Source of the DNA: Shimia sp. R9_2
GTDB lineage: Bacteria > Pseudomonadota > Alphaproteobacteria > Rhodobacterales > Rhodobacteraceae
NCBI RefSeq assembly: GCF_017743735.1
Contig: NZ_JAGHRO010000001.1
Span: 558,001-622,000, forward strand
Length of the DNA: 64,000 nt
Direction of reading: 5' to 3'
The notes beneath the pieces were generated by a model that saw nothing but the letters and a program-made list of their open reading frames with translations, did no database searches and was not told the DNA's origin. Each line of letters starts with the position of its first letter. Within the stretch, counting starts at the first letter, position 1. Below, piece after piece: positions 1 to 9,001 of the stretch. The position numbers were made by a program, and so were the translations under genes.

Positions 1-664
1 TTTCGCCAAGCGTGTTTATGGAGACATACTCTGGCTCTGGATCTTCTGGAGAGACCTCAGCGAGGCCGGTCATGTCGACCATACGCAGTGTGTCGCACGC
101 CAGTGTGCCGTCTTTCAGTTCGACCATGGCCAGCATTCCGGCTGGCATTTGGCCTGTGCGGCCGTCACCTAGATCTTCGTCACGCTCGTTTTCAATGGCT
201 ACGGAGACAAAGCTTTGATCCGGTGCGATGGCGACGCTGTCGGGTTGTCCACCCAAATCACAAGAGGCTTTAACTGAGCCGTCTGCGATGTTGATGGCCT
301 GAAGCACGCCGGATGGTTGCGTGTAGCTCTCGGAAGTGTTGACGCCAACAATGGCGAGTTCGCCAAGCACGCCAACGGATGTTGGCTCGCCTTCAAGAGC
401 CACATTGCCGAGCGGCTTGGGAGCGGTCGGATCAGCGATATCTATACGGCCCAGAACGCCCAGCGGGCTGTCGGTGTATACAAGCGTCATGCCGTCCGCA
501 GTGGCGGCGATAATTTCCGGGGAAGTCTCGCGCTTGGTGTCTTCACCTTCGGCCATGTTTTTGACCACTGGGAAAGAGGCTATGCGATTGAAGTTCATTT
601 CTGCGGCGGCGTGACCTGCAGTCAGTGCCAAGGCCGACGTCAAACAAAGGCTGCGCAGCAACAT
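1..664 (-). CDS. Exported esterase/phytase-like beta-propeller protein (partial, N-terminal part)
   Basis: The first 221 codons of a gene that runs off the left edge of the window. The start is the ATG at 664, chosen because GGAGA lies about 7 bases upstream and the reading begins with a classic signal peptide (MLLRSLCLTSALALTAGHAAA, cleaved after the last Ala-Ala). The mature part has short beta-rich blade-like repeats (GRIDIADP..., GELAIVGVN..., PDSVAIAPDQSFVSVAIENERDE). This fits the family annotated as 'esterase-like activity of phytase', a periplasmic beta-propeller. The substrate is unknown. It is transcribed divergently from the hydrolase at 849. Identification is by resemblance of the N-terminal propeller only; the C-terminal domain is not in the window. 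Confidence 0.6.
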   Translation of the reverse strand, partial: MLLRSLCLTSALALTAGHAAAEMNFNRIASFPVVKNMAEGEDTKRETSPEIIAATADGMTLVYTDSPLGVLGRIDIADPTAPKPLGNVALEGEPTSVGVLGELAIVGVNTSESYTQPSGVLQAINIADGSVKASCDLGGQPDSVAIAPDQSFVSVAIENERDEDLGDGRTGQMPAGMLAMVELKDGTLACDTLRMVDMTGLAEVSPEDPEPEYVSINTLGE

Positions 665-848
665 TTGAAGTCTCCGTGTTGGTTAACGGCTTGCAGGTCG
701 CACCTCTATATGACGCGGTGGCAACAGATCTGTGACAGATATGCGAAAGCCTGTTTCGAACGTCTCAGCTAAAAACTGGTTTGTGGAGATACGCCAGATC
801 ACGCAGAGTGGTGGCGAACTTGTGAACGATTTCGGGGGAGAGAGCGAT

Positions 849-1628
849 ATGGACTGGGATGATGCCTACGCCAATGCGGCTTATATCGAGGGGGCAGATG
901 CCTATCCGCCACGTTGGTCTGAGGAGGCTGCCGCTTACCGAGCGGAGATGGCGGCGGAAATAGACGTCTCTTATGGAGAAGGCGCGCGGCAGTGCTTTGA
1001 TCTGATCCGGCCTGAGGGCTCACTCAAAGGGTTGTTTGTCTTTGTGCACGGCGGCTATTGGCTGCGGTTTGACAAGTCTTTCTGGAGCCATTTTGCGCGC
1101 GCCGCCGTGGCGCATGGCTGGGCCGTTGCGCTCCCATCCTATGACTTGGCTCCAAATGTGCGGATTGCAGAAATCACAGCGCAAGTTGCACAAGCAGTGA
1201 ATCGAGCGGCTGAAATGATTGAAGGTCCGATCATTTTGGCGGGGCATTCGGCTGGCGGGCATCTGGTGGCGCGGTTGACCTGTGAAGGTGTGCTCTCGGA
1301 GGCTGTTTCAAGTCGGATCACGCGTGTGGTGCCGATTTCACCGGTGTCTGACCTGCGTCCGTTGATGAAGACCGCAATGAATGCGGATTTGAAGTTGGAC
1401 GCTGCGGAATGCGCTACGGAAAGCCCCGTGTTTGGAATACCGCGAGAAGGTATCGATGTGACTGTCTGGGTCGGTGCGGATGAACGGCCCGTGTTCCTGG
1501 ATCAGGCACGCTGGCTGTCGGAAGCGTGGAGCTGTGATCTCTTTGTGGCGGGTGGCAGGCACCATTTCGACGTCATCGACGTTTTGGCGGACCCTCAGAG
1601 TGATTTTGCGCGGATGGCGTTTCGCTAG
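849..1628 (+). CDS. Alpha/beta hydrolase (kynurenine-formamidase/esterase-like)
   Basis: A 259-residue serine hydrolase. The start at 849 is chosen over an in-frame upstream ATG at 732 because GGGGGAGAG sits just in front of it and the first family-like segment (MDWDDAYANAAYI) begins there. Visible landmarks are the oxyanion-hole motif HGGYW near residue 76, the nucleophile elbow GHSAGG near residue 136 and a C-terminal HHFDVID that can supply the catalytic His. HGGYW with GHSAGG is typical of the arylformamidase/BD-FAE branch of alpha/beta hydrolases. No tryptophan-degradation genes lie nearby, so the substrate cannot be assigned. The stop overlaps that of the convergent peptidase gene through a shared CTAG. 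Confidence 0.8.
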   Translation: MDWDDAYANAAYIEGADAYPPRWSEEAAAYRAEMAAEIDVSYGEGARQCFDLIRPEGSLKGLFVFVHGGYWLRFDKSFWSHFARAAVAHGWAVALPSYDLAPNVRIAEITAQVAQAVNRAAEMIEGPIILAGHSAGGHLVARLTCEGVLSEAVSSRITRVVPISPVSDLRPLMKTAMNADLKLDAAECATESPVFGIPREGIDVTVWVGADERPVFLDQARWLSEAWSCDLFVAGGRHHFDVIDVLADPQSDFARMAFR

Positions 1629-2596
1629 GGTCTAAAGCAGGGCACCGTATCACCCTCGGCCGGACGCGCATGCCAGACGCCTCGCGCAATGGCGCGGGCC
1701 AGACAGGTGGCTGCGGCATGGCCGAGCCAAAGGGTGTCGGCAACTTCTGCTTCGAGCGGCTTCGTATTTGTGCTGACGCCAAAAATCAGATCCCCGTCCA
1801 TTGGGGTATGCGAAGGCACCAAGGCGCGGGCCATTCCATCGTGCGCAGCGGTGGCCATGCGTGTGCATTGTGCTTGGGTGAGGTCTGCGTCGGTCGCGAC
1901 AATCGCAATGGTGGTGTTGTGGCTGGAAAGCTTGGTGTTTGGTAAGGTGGAGGGAGAAGTGGACACCAGACCCAAATTGCCAAACTCGCCGCCGATTTCC
2001 CAAGGGGACGCCCAGAAGTGTTGGCCGTCTGGAGATGCATCGCCAAGCGCGTTAACAGCCACCAGTGCACCCACTGTGTGACCGGACGGCAAGACCATCG
2101 ATGCAGAACCCAGACCGCCTTTGTTGCTGGCCAGGGTGGCTCCGGTCCCGGCTCCACAGGAGCCCATTGCGAAGTTTTCGGACGCTGCGGCGAGCGCCTC
2201 CGCGCCGAGGTGTTTATAGGGATTTTCGGTCCAGTTTTTGTCCCCACCGTTGAGCAGGTCAAAAAGAATGGCACTCGGTACAATGGGGACGTTCTGATCG
2301 CCGACGGCAAAGCCATGTCCAGCGGACCTCAGGGCATCCGCTACGCCGGATGAGGCATCCAAACCAAAGGCCGAACCTCCCGAAAGAGTCAGCGCATCAA
2401 CTTTCTGAACGGTTTTGTCAGGCGCGAGAAGGTCGGTTTCGCGCGTGCCCGGTGCGCCACCCATCACGCTGACACCGCAGGTGAAGGGAGCATCGCCAAC
2501 CAACACGGTGGCCCCGGTCTTGATCACTGCATCCTGCGCATTGCCGACACGAAGCCCAGCCACATCGGTGATCAAGTTTCTGGCTCCGGTTTGCAT
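1625..2596 (-). CDS. P1 family peptidase (DmpA/BapA-type, S58)
   Basis: A 323-residue protein of the DmpA/endo-type 6-aminohexanoate oligomer hydrolase family (Ntn-hydrolase-like fold). The start at 2596 has GAGGAGAT about 7 bases upstream; a longer in-frame reading back to 2764 has no such site and is rejected. Family marks include an N-terminal LITDVAGLRVGNA, a central GGSAFGLDASSGVADALRS, and the GSCGAGTGATLASNKGGLGSAS region, where the family cleaves itself before the nucleophilic residue of the small subunit. Such enzymes release N-terminal residues or hydrolyse beta-peptides and amides; the exact substrate is open. The creatinase gene starts 214 bases away on the other strand, so the two could share a promoter region. 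A joint role in amidino or peptide compound breakdown is only inference. Confidence 0.8.
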   Translation of the reverse strand: MQTGARNLITDVAGLRVGNAQDAVIKTGATVLVGDAPFTCGVSVMGGAPGTRETDLLAPDKTVQKVDALTLSGGSAFGLDASSGVADALRSAGHGFAVGDQNVPIVPSAILFDLLNGGDKNWTENPYKHLGAEALAAASENFAMGSCGAGTGATLASNKGGLGSASMVLPSGHTVGALVAVNALGDASPDGQHFWASPWEIGGEFGNLGLVSTSPSTLPNTKLSSHNTTIAIVATDADLTQAQCTRMATAAHDGMARALVPSHTPMDGDLIFGVSTNTKPLEAEVADTLWLGHAAATCLARAIARGVWHARPAEGDTVPCFRP

Positions 2597-2809
2597 CAGC
2601 GATCTCCTCTTTGCGCTCACAGTAGGCGCCTTGAATTTGGGCGCAAGAGGATCTGCGCGCGCCGACTGTTGGATTTTTGTTGCGTGAGGCGGTGTTCCTT
2701 TGGCATGACTTTCGCAGGCATTGGCGATGGCGTCGCCACATTCTGCGTGAGGAATGCGCCACACTCTTTACAGTCCTGAACGCCGGGACCTCTTTGATCG
2801 GAGGTCAAC

Positions 2810-4018
2810 ATGACATCACGTCCTGAATTTTATCGGTTTCATAATGGCGAGAAAGCGCCGTTGCAGTTTTCGGAGGCCGAATATGAGGCCCGCGTGGCTG
2901 GTCTGCGCGCGATTATGGTGGAGGCTGGCGTAAATGCCGCGGTTTTCACCTCTATGCACAATGTTTCCTACTACTCCGGCTTCACCTATTGCGCATTCGG
3001 GCGACCATATGCCGTGGTGGTGACACCGACAGACTGTGTGACGATTTCAGCGGGTATCGATGCGGGGCAGCCATGGCGGCGCTGCTACGGTGACAATATC
3101 ACCTACACTGATTGGCAACGGGACAACTACTGGCGGGCGATCCGCTCGATCACTGGCGAGAGCGCAGTGATTGGTTATGAGGGGGATCACCTGACCCTGC
3201 TGCAGCAAAACAAGCTGAACAGTTTCCTTGCGCCAAAGAGTATGGTTGATCTTTATGAACAAACCATGCGGCAGCGTATGCATAAGAGTGCAGCAGAGAT
3301 TGAGTTGATCCGCGCGGGCGCTGCGGTTGCGGATGTGGGCGGGTATGCCATTCGTGACGCTGTGAAGGCTGGCGCGCGCGAAATTGACGTTGCCATGGCC
3401 GGGCGGAACGCGATGGAGCTTGAGATCGCAAAACGTTTCCCAGGTGCCGAGTATCGCGACACTTGGGTGTGGTTTCAGTCGGGCATCAATACAGATGGCG
3501 CACATAACCCTGTGACGGGGCGTGTTCTTGAGCGTGGCGATATCCTGTCGCTCAACACCTTCCCAATGATCTCCGGCTACTACACAGCGCTGGAACGCAC
3601 GATGTTTGTGGAAGAGGTCGATCCAGCGAGCCTTGCAATCTGGGAAGCCAATGTCGGCGCGCATGAGCTGGGGATTTCTCTGCTGAAACCTGGTGCGAGC
3701 TGCGCCGAGGTAACCGAGCAGATCAATGCCTTTTTTGCGGAGCGCGATTTGCTGCAATATCGCACCTTTGGCTATGGCCACAGCTTTGGCGTGTTGAGTC
3801 ACTACTATGGACGCGAAGCCGGTTTGGAATTGCGCGAGGACATCGACACGGTACTGGAGCCGGGCATGGTGATTTCTATGGAGCCGATGCTGACGATTGC
3901 CGACGGGAAGCCTGGTGCTGGTGGGTACCGTGAGCATGACATTCTTGTGATCACCGAGGACGGAAACGAGAATATCACCGGCTATCCTTACGGGCCTGAG
4001 TTCAACGTGGTTGGATAA
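2810..4018 (+). CDS. Creatinase (creatine amidinohydrolase, M24 fold)
   Basis: A 402-residue cytosolic hydrolase that splits creatine into sarcosine and urea. It closely tracks the Pseudomonas creatinase I know: the same length (about 402-403), an N-terminal FTSMHNVSYYSGFTYC block, FGRPYAVVV, GQPWRR, TYTDWQRDNYW, WFQSGINTDGAHNPVT, YYTALERTMF and a C-terminal FGYGHSFGVLSHYYGREAG. Counting from the ATG, the His of TDGAHN is residue 232, the number of the catalytic His in the Pseudomonas enzyme. Like creatinase, it has the pita-bread fold of methionine aminopeptidase but is not expected to need its metals. The start has CGGAGGT upstream. No creatininase or sarcosine oxidase gene is visible in the window. 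A related M24 amidinohydrolase with another guanidino substrate is possible. Confidence 0.85.
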   Translation: MTSRPEFYRFHNGEKAPLQFSEAEYEARVAGLRAIMVEAGVNAAVFTSMHNVSYYSGFTYCAFGRPYAVVVTPTDCVTISAGIDAGQPWRRCYGDNITYTDWQRDNYWRAIRSITGESAVIGYEGDHLTLLQQNKLNSFLAPKSMVDLYEQTMRQRMHKSAAEIELIRAGAAVADVGGYAIRDAVKAGAREIDVAMAGRNAMELEIAKRFPGAEYRDTWVWFQSGINTDGAHNPVTGRVLERGDILSLNTFPMISGYYTALERTMFVEEVDPASLAIWEANVGAHELGISLLKPGASCAEVTEQINAFFAERDLLQYRTFGYGHSFGVLSHYYGREAGLELREDIDTVLEPGMVISMEPMLTIADGKPGAGGYREHDILVITEDGNENITGYPYGPEFNVVG

Positions 4019-4025
4019 TCTTGAT

Positions 4026-4047
4026 GTCGCGCCTTACGGGGCGCGAC
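4026..4047 (+). terminator. GC-rich hairpin after the creatinase gene
   Basis: GTCGCGCC (4026-4033) pairs with GGCGCGAC (4040-4047) around a six-base loop, starting 8 bases after the stop. No run of T follows, so it may act as a 3' end stabiliser rather than a strong intrinsic terminator. Confidence 0.4.
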
Positions 4048-4288
4048 AACTCCAAAGATCTTTGTCGAATTCTTGCTGTTAGGATCGTTGCCGCGGGTGC
4101 TTTGTTCGCCCTGGAACTGTATGGCAAGCACTAAAATCAATCGCCTTATAGCGGTATTAGTCGCCCTCTCCTCTTTTAATTAGCGTGCACATTTGCAACA
4201 GTTTGCCCGAATTGACTACAGAGGCGATGTAAATGGGCGTAACATTCCCCATATGCGCTTCAAGATATTAGAAAATAAGGGGTGTTTG

Positions 4289-5365
4289 ATGGCGAATTTT
4301 GAAAGCCAAGTGCGCGAATCTCAGGCGCAGGTTGCGACGGCACAGAGCAAGATTGCGGAGTTGACTGGCCGCATTGATGCGGCACGTGAAAAGATGAAAA
4401 CCGGCGATGATGTTGCGATCGATATCGAGAACGCAACGCTGGAAGACGTGCATGCCCATACCGAAGTGATGAACGCCAATATCGCTGAGCTGATCATGGG
4501 CCTTGACGATGTGACGGCGGCGTTTTCCAAAGACTTTGACCAGATGCGGGACAAAACCGGCTGGGAGAGTTTTGTGGGCATCTTTAGCCGCGGCAAATCA
4601 GAATCGATGCGGGCAGAGCGTATCAAGACCGCCAATATTGACGATAAGCTGCAGGATCTGATTGCGAAATCCGATGTAATCACCAAGCTACTAGAAAGTC
4701 AGCTGGCCGTGCTGGAAGAGCAGAAGGTGAAGGTTGAAGACAATCTCACCGAGACGCTAGATGAGCGCGAATTCACTGTGGGCGAGCTGGAAAACCTGCG
4801 TGCGGAGATCCTTGGTATGGATCCTCAGATCATCGCGCTGGAGAACAAGATTGCAGTTGAGCAGGACGCCGCCGCGCGCACGAAGCTTGAGACCGAACTG
4901 GCCGATCTGAATAAGGCCTACAATGAGTTGGTGCAACAAGAGCAGGTGAAATTGGCCAAAAGCCAGACGCTGGAGCGCTATATCGAGAAAGGCAAAACCT
5001 GGGTCGACAGTCTGCAAAATCAGGCTGCGACACAGATGGTGCTGATCAACAAGCTGCAGACCGACACAAGGCAGCGTGTGGTGCTGTATGACGCGCTGAC
5101 CAAGTCGCTCAAGACTGCGCAGCAGCAGGACATCGCGCACCGCATCAACGAGATTGGCGTGGAAACCGACAAAGAGGCGCAGGCCTCCATGGCCGCAATT
5201 GGTACAGCCACCAACCAGCGCATGGCGGATATGATGGAAGCCCATGAGGAACACATGGTCTTTGCACGTGATGTTTTGGCGGCCAAGGCCAAGGCGGATG
5301 AACGCTTTGCCCGACGGTTCCAGAAGATCGTCGAGAAGCACGACAAGAACCTCTATGGGGCATGA
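4289..5365 (+). CDS. Coiled-coil protein of unknown function, first gene of an eight-gene AAA+ cluster
   Basis: 358 residues with no signal peptide and no membrane segment. Nearly the whole chain is charged heptad-like helix rich in Glu, Lys, Gln and Ala, for example around residues 120-260 (VITKLLESQLAVLEEQKVKV, ELENLRAEI) and in a Lys/Arg-rich C-terminus. The start at 4289 is preferred over an in-frame upstream codon at 4193 because AAGGGG lies 6 bases upstream. It begins the block 4289-11666, and its stop overlaps the next start (ATGA), so the two are translationally coupled. The overall pattern is faintly like toxic-anion-resistance (TelA-type) or PspA-like helical proteins, but I cannot demonstrate homology. 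A scaffold or membrane-associated adaptor for the ATPase at 7064 is inferred from context. Confidence 0.75.
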   Translation: MANFESQVRESQAQVATAQSKIAELTGRIDAAREKMKTGDDVAIDIENATLEDVHAHTEVMNANIAELIMGLDDVTAAFSKDFDQMRDKTGWESFVGIFSRGKSESMRAERIKTANIDDKLQDLIAKSDVITKLLESQLAVLEEQKVKVEDNLTETLDEREFTVGELENLRAEILGMDPQIIALENKIAVEQDAAARTKLETELADLNKAYNELVQQEQVKLAKSQTLERYIEKGKTWVDSLQNQAATQMVLINKLQTDTRQRVVLYDALTKSLKTAQQQDIAHRINEIGVETDKEAQASMAAIGTATNQRMADMMEAHEEHMVFARDVLAAKAKADERFARRFQKIVEKHDKNLYGA

Positions 5366-5733
5366 GTTTCGGCGCGCAACTTTCTATCACTGCAGTGATT
5401 GGTCTCTTGAGTGCCGCTGGCGCATTTGCGCTCACTCAATTGAGTATCGAACCGTCATCGTTTCCGATGTTTTTTGAAGTTGAGGAGACAAGGACTATAG
5501 CGTTTTTTATCCTCCTGACGCTGTCGGGAGTGACTCTATTTTTGGGAGTATTCGTAAGATGGGGCGTGCGGGCCTTTGTTCAATTCGAACTTTTGCCGCA
5601 TCGTCGAAACATGAAAGTTAAGCTGTCCTACAGTGATCCTTCCTTCTTTCAATATAGTTTGGTGGAACCTCCATTCGCTCCGGCTTGGCAATGGTTTTTA
5701 CACGTCGATGCAAACGGTAGGACACGCCACTGA
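5362..5733 (+). CDS. Small two-helix membrane protein
   Basis: 123 residues with hydrophobic segments at about 10-29 and 46-68, followed by a mostly polar tail of about 55 residues (FELLPHRRNMKVKLSYSD...). The ATG overlaps the stop of the coiled-coil gene (ATGA at 5362-5365), the usual sign of coupled translation and often of physically interacting products. No recognised family. The 139 bases that follow hold no convincing gene. With the membrane proteins at 9001, 10747 and 11016, it suggests that this gene block encodes a membrane-anchored complex. Confidence 0.7.
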   Translation: MSFGAQLSITAVIGLLSAAGAFALTQLSIEPSSFPMFFEVEETRTIAFFILLTLSGVTLFLGVFVRWGVRAFVQFELLPHRRNMKVKLSYSDPSFFQYSLVEPPFAPAWQWFLHVDANGRTRH

Positions 5734-5872
5734 GGTTGGCGCGAATAGAAGTGGATGGAACAATGTTTGCCTACTTAAATCCGCGTACGCCTTCGGAAAG
5801 ATGGTCCGCCTGCCACGAATCGAAATCTGAGTTGGTCACGATCCGTGACACAGGGTGTCTCGGAGAAGGAAA

Positions 5873-6994
5873 ATGAACGACACAACCAAAGACCAAAACG
5901 CCCTGATGGATACCCGCGTATCTCGTCGCTATTTTCAGAAGTTTGCGCGGATCACGGAGCATTTGACGCAGGTGGCTGCGACACGTGAGGCGGAGGGGGA
6001 GATGCGCGCCGATGAGGTGAAAATCCTCACGCGTTATCTGGCCGCGATTGGCTACACGTTCAAAGCGCTGAGCATGAAGTACCTGCTGGTGGGGCGGCAG
6101 ACCGGGCAGTTTTTCGGCAGCCTTGCAATGGATGCCGTCGAAAGCGGCTTTCCGATGTTCAATGAGCTTTTGGTGATGGCCAATGATGCCCAGCAGGCAG
6201 AAAGCCATTTGCGCAATATGCCGGATGCGGAGACGCTGAAGAACGACATGCTGCGCACCATTATCGGCGATCAGGAGATCCCAACCAGGCTGCAATTCGC
6301 GCTGAGCCAGCGGCTCTATTATGAGGAGCTGCTCAAGGGAGAGTTGTTCTGGGCGCAGAACCATCCTGAGGTGCTGTGGCTGGGCAATCTCTCTGAGCGG
6401 CGGCGCAAGTTCCTGCTGTATTGGGCGGTCTATGACAGTCAGGTTAATCTGCCGACGATCTACCTCATGGAGCTAGAGGACACCGGCAAGCGGGCCTTGG
6501 CCAAGGATGAGAGGCGCTGGCCAGAGGTGCAGGCGCATCTGATGGCGCAGGCGATGGCGGGTTTGAAACTTTTGACAATTGCCAAGGGCTTTGATGAGAG
6601 TTTTGATGATTTGCACCCCAAGCGCCTGCGACGCCTGCATGTGGGGCCGATGTATTCCAGCGCTTTCACACGGCAGAGCGGGCCAATCCGCGATGTGCTT
6701 GAGGCGGCACGGGCACCGGAAGGGGAAGACTGGGCATTGGCTTGGACCACTGAGGAACTGCTGAGCGAAGACGTAAAGTCAGAGCGCTCTGGCTGGTTTG
6801 GTACGGTGGAGCGGCAGATCTTTGCGCTCGACCCTTTCGCCGGGCGAGGGGCGGACACAGGTGCCACACGAATGGAGCGCTCGATTGTTTTGCCGCAGCG
6901 GCCTTTTCAAGCGCTGGAAGAGCTGAACCCGCCGGGATTTGGCAGCGTGAACAAATATGTGGTGAGCCCGCAGGGGCGGGTGCTGAGGTATTGA
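5873..6994 (+). CDS. Conserved protein of unknown function in the AAA+ cluster
   Basis: 373 residues, probably soluble and mostly helical, with no membrane segment. The ATG at 5873 has GGAGAAGGA directly upstream; an in-frame codon 18 bases earlier is not supported. The N-terminal 110 residues are helical (RRYFQKFARITEHLTQVAATR, VKILTRYLAAIGYTFKALSMKYLL). The middle contains WLGNLSERRRKFLLYWAVYDSQ. The C-terminal 100 residues are low in hydrophobics and end in NKYVVSPQGRVLRY. I do not recognise a family. It lies 139 bases after the small membrane protein and 69 bases before the ATPase, on the same strand, so it probably belongs to one transcription unit. It may be a partner or substrate adaptor of the ATPase, by position only. 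Confidence 0.7.
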   Translation: MNDTTKDQNALMDTRVSRRYFQKFARITEHLTQVAATREAEGEMRADEVKILTRYLAAIGYTFKALSMKYLLVGRQTGQFFGSLAMDAVESGFPMFNELLVMANDAQQAESHLRNMPDAETLKNDMLRTIIGDQEIPTRLQFALSQRLYYEELLKGELFWAQNHPEVLWLGNLSERRRKFLLYWAVYDSQVNLPTIYLMELEDTGKRALAKDERRWPEVQAHLMAQAMAGLKLLTIAKGFDESFDDLHPKRLRRLHVGPMYSSAFTRQSGPIRDVLEAARAPEGEDWALAWTTEELLSEDVKSERSGWFGTVERQIFALDPFAGRGADTGATRMERSIVLPQRPFQALEELNPPGFGSVNKYVVSPQGRVLRY

Positions 6995-7063
6995 TTTGGC
7001 CCTGCAGGCCAAGCCTGCGGCGTGAGCATTTTTGGCAGAATGAAGTTTGGGGTGTGACCTAGT

Positions 7064-9001
7064 ATGAGCCTGACAAGTGATCAGATGGAGCTGCGAGAAG
7101 AGGATATTCGCAAGCACTATGAGGCCGCAGCGCAGATGCTTGCAGGCTTTGACCACACGCCGCGTATTGCCAAAGGCAAAGACATGGTACCGGCGGCGGA
7201 ACGCTCCAGTGGGATCGGCACACGGCGGCGGTTTCGCTCGACCACGCCGGGTTTGGTGACACGTTCAACTGCGCGACCCGAGGGGGTGCATCTGGTGGAT
7301 CGCATCGAGGGCGCAGGTGTGGAAGACCCGCTGGTGTCGCCGGTGCAGGCCAATGTTTTGCACGCTCTGCGGCGGGCGTTGGCGATTGCCTTGGCGGTTG
7401 GAGAGAATTTTTCTGAGGCGGCGGGTCTGGCCGATCTGAAGCGAGACAATCTGGCGGGCAGTCTTAGCGCAGATAAGAAGACGACGTTCTCTGAGCTTTT
7501 GGCAGCGGAAGCACTGGCCGTGAGCTATGTGTTTGCCAATGCGAGTGCTTTCCTACTCGCGCCGCATCTCGCCGAAACGCAGGTTGAGGTGGGCGAGGTC
7601 GAAGAGATCCTGACCGACAACGCGCAGCTGGCGCTGCATGGCGCACTTTGGGAGCTGGATCAGGACATCGCCACGCTGGTCAGCAGCGAAGATCGCTTGG
7701 TCGCCTGTGTCTGCGCATTTTCCGAGCAGTTGATGGAGAAGCTGGCCCTACGTGCCCAGAATGCGCCACGACTGGGCGCATTTGTTGGCGCGAGCTGGAA
7801 GGTTGAAGCGGATGATCTGACGATCAACGGGTTTACGCCTGCGCGCGCGGCCAAAGGCTCCGCGCTGACCATGAGTTTCAAAAAGCCCAACGAGGTCGTG
7901 GGCAACCATATCGCCAAATATCAGGCGATGAAGCTCGCTAAGATGCTGATGGCCTATGATTTCGAGCGGCGTATGAATCCCTTTGCCGAAATGGGGGGAT
8001 TCATCTTTACCTTCATGGGCGATGGCGCGCCGGGGACGGGTAAAACCACGCTCATTCAGATGATGGCGGGGATGATCCACGATTATTGTCAGGTGGCGGG
8101 TTATGCTTTCCGCTATCAGAATTTTGGCATCGATAATATCGACAGCTATCAGGGCAAATCGGGCCAGAATGCCAAATCCTTTGTGGCCAATGTGCTGGAC
8201 CCGCAGGTGATTGGCTTTGGCACGATTGATGACATTGACCAGATCGCGGGCAAACGCGGAGACCGGCAGAGCTCGGCCGGGCAACAGGAGGTCACAGCTG
8301 TCTTTATGGAGGCCTTTGCCGGGGCCAATACGGTGGTGCGCGGCAACTGTACTTTTGGGATGTTTTCCAACTACCCCGAAAATGTGGATGACGCGCTGCG
8401 CCAGCGGGCAGGGGCGCGGTTTCTGGTGGATGGGCCGCAGACGCGGGAGGATTACATCGACATCCTCGCGCTGTTGATGGGCAAGAACCATGACATTGCG
8501 CTGGGCGATCACGATTTGTTTGAAGCGCAGGCCATTCAGAAAGCGGTGGCCGCCAGTTTTGAAAGCCACAACCGCCCCCATGAGGAAGGGCTGCTCAACG
8601 TGTTTGAGCGTGTTCAGGGGCAAGTCGGTGATCTTGATACGATTGCCAAGATGGGCACCTATCTGAAGGCCATTCAAGAGGCCGACCAGCGCTTCACGGG
8701 ACGCGCCATCAAGAACATCACTGACGCGGTGAAAGTGCGGGCGATGGATTTTGAATTGCCCGACGAATGGATGGAGCAGCCCGAGCTGTTCCTGACAAAG
8801 GACTACGACACCAAAAAGGCGATGATCGCGGAGCTGCGTGTTCCGATCACCACCGAGATGGTGGTGCAAGAGATCAACCGTTATGCCGATAGCGAGTTCC
8901 GCTATGCCGATAAGTCCGACGAGGCGGCGATAGAGGCCATGGTGCGCGACATGGGCCGCACTGAGGCGGCGAAACAGCGCTATCTGAAAGGCAAAACCTG
9001 A
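7064..9001 (+). CDS. AAA+ family ATPase with a long unique N-terminal half
   Basis: 645 residues. The first 290 or so are unlike any domain I know and mostly helical. The AAA module follows: Walker A GDGAPGTGKTT at about residues 320-330, Walker B-like FGTIDDIDQ at about 384-392, and a likely arginine-finger/sensor stretch DDALRQRAGARF near 443. A helical lid and a further 130-residue helical tail end in KQRYLKGKT. The acidic Walker B pair is DD-ID rather than the usual DE, so catalysis could be tuned. The ATG at 7064 has no strong ribosome site. The stop shares one base with the next start (TGATG at 8999-9003). The enzyme is expected to remodel or move protein partners using ATP. Its neighbours suggest it works with membrane proteins of the same operon. 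Confidence 0.85.
   Translation: MSLTSDQMELREEDIRKHYEAAAQMLAGFDHTPRIAKGKDMVPAAERSSGIGTRRRFRSTTPGLVTRSTARPEGVHLVDRIEGAGVEDPLVSPVQANVLHALRRALAIALAVGENFSEAAGLADLKRDNLAGSLSADKKTTFSELLAAEALAVSYVFANASAFLLAPHLAETQVEVGEVEEILTDNAQLALHGALWELDQDIATLVSSEDRLVACVCAFSEQLMEKLALRAQNAPRLGAFVGASWKVEADDLTINGFTPARAAKGSALTMSFKKPNEVVGNHIAKYQAMKLAKMLMAYDFERRMNPFAEMGGFIFTFMGDGAPGTGKTTLIQMMAGMIHDYCQVAGYAFRYQNFGIDNIDSYQGKSGQNAKSFVANVLDPQVIGFGTIDDIDQIAGKRGDRQSSAGQQEVTAVFMEAFAGANTVVRGNCTFGMFSNYPENVDDALRQRAGARFLVDGPQTREDYIDILALLMGKNHDIALGDHDLFEAQAIQKAVAASFESHNRPHEEGLLNVFERVQGQVGDLDTIAKMGTYLKAIQEADQRFTGRAIKNITDAVKVRAMDFELPDEWMEQPELFLTKDYDTKKAMIAELRVPITTEMVVQEINRYADSEFRYADKSDEAAIEAMVRDMGRTEAAKQRYLKGKT

Noticed and set aside
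3047-3937. A 296-codon minus-strand frame within the creatinase gene
   Set aside because: The creatinase reading is unmistakable and has a ribosome site; the antisense frame has none.
4289-5365. Naming the coiled-coil protein a tellurite resistance (TelA) protein
   Set aside because: The resemblance is limited to helical heptad pattern. No diagnostic TelA motif could be identified by eye.
5734-5872. A possible extra small gene in the gap before the 373-residue protein
   Set aside because: Short open frames lack ribosome sites and overlap the next leader. Nothing supports a product.
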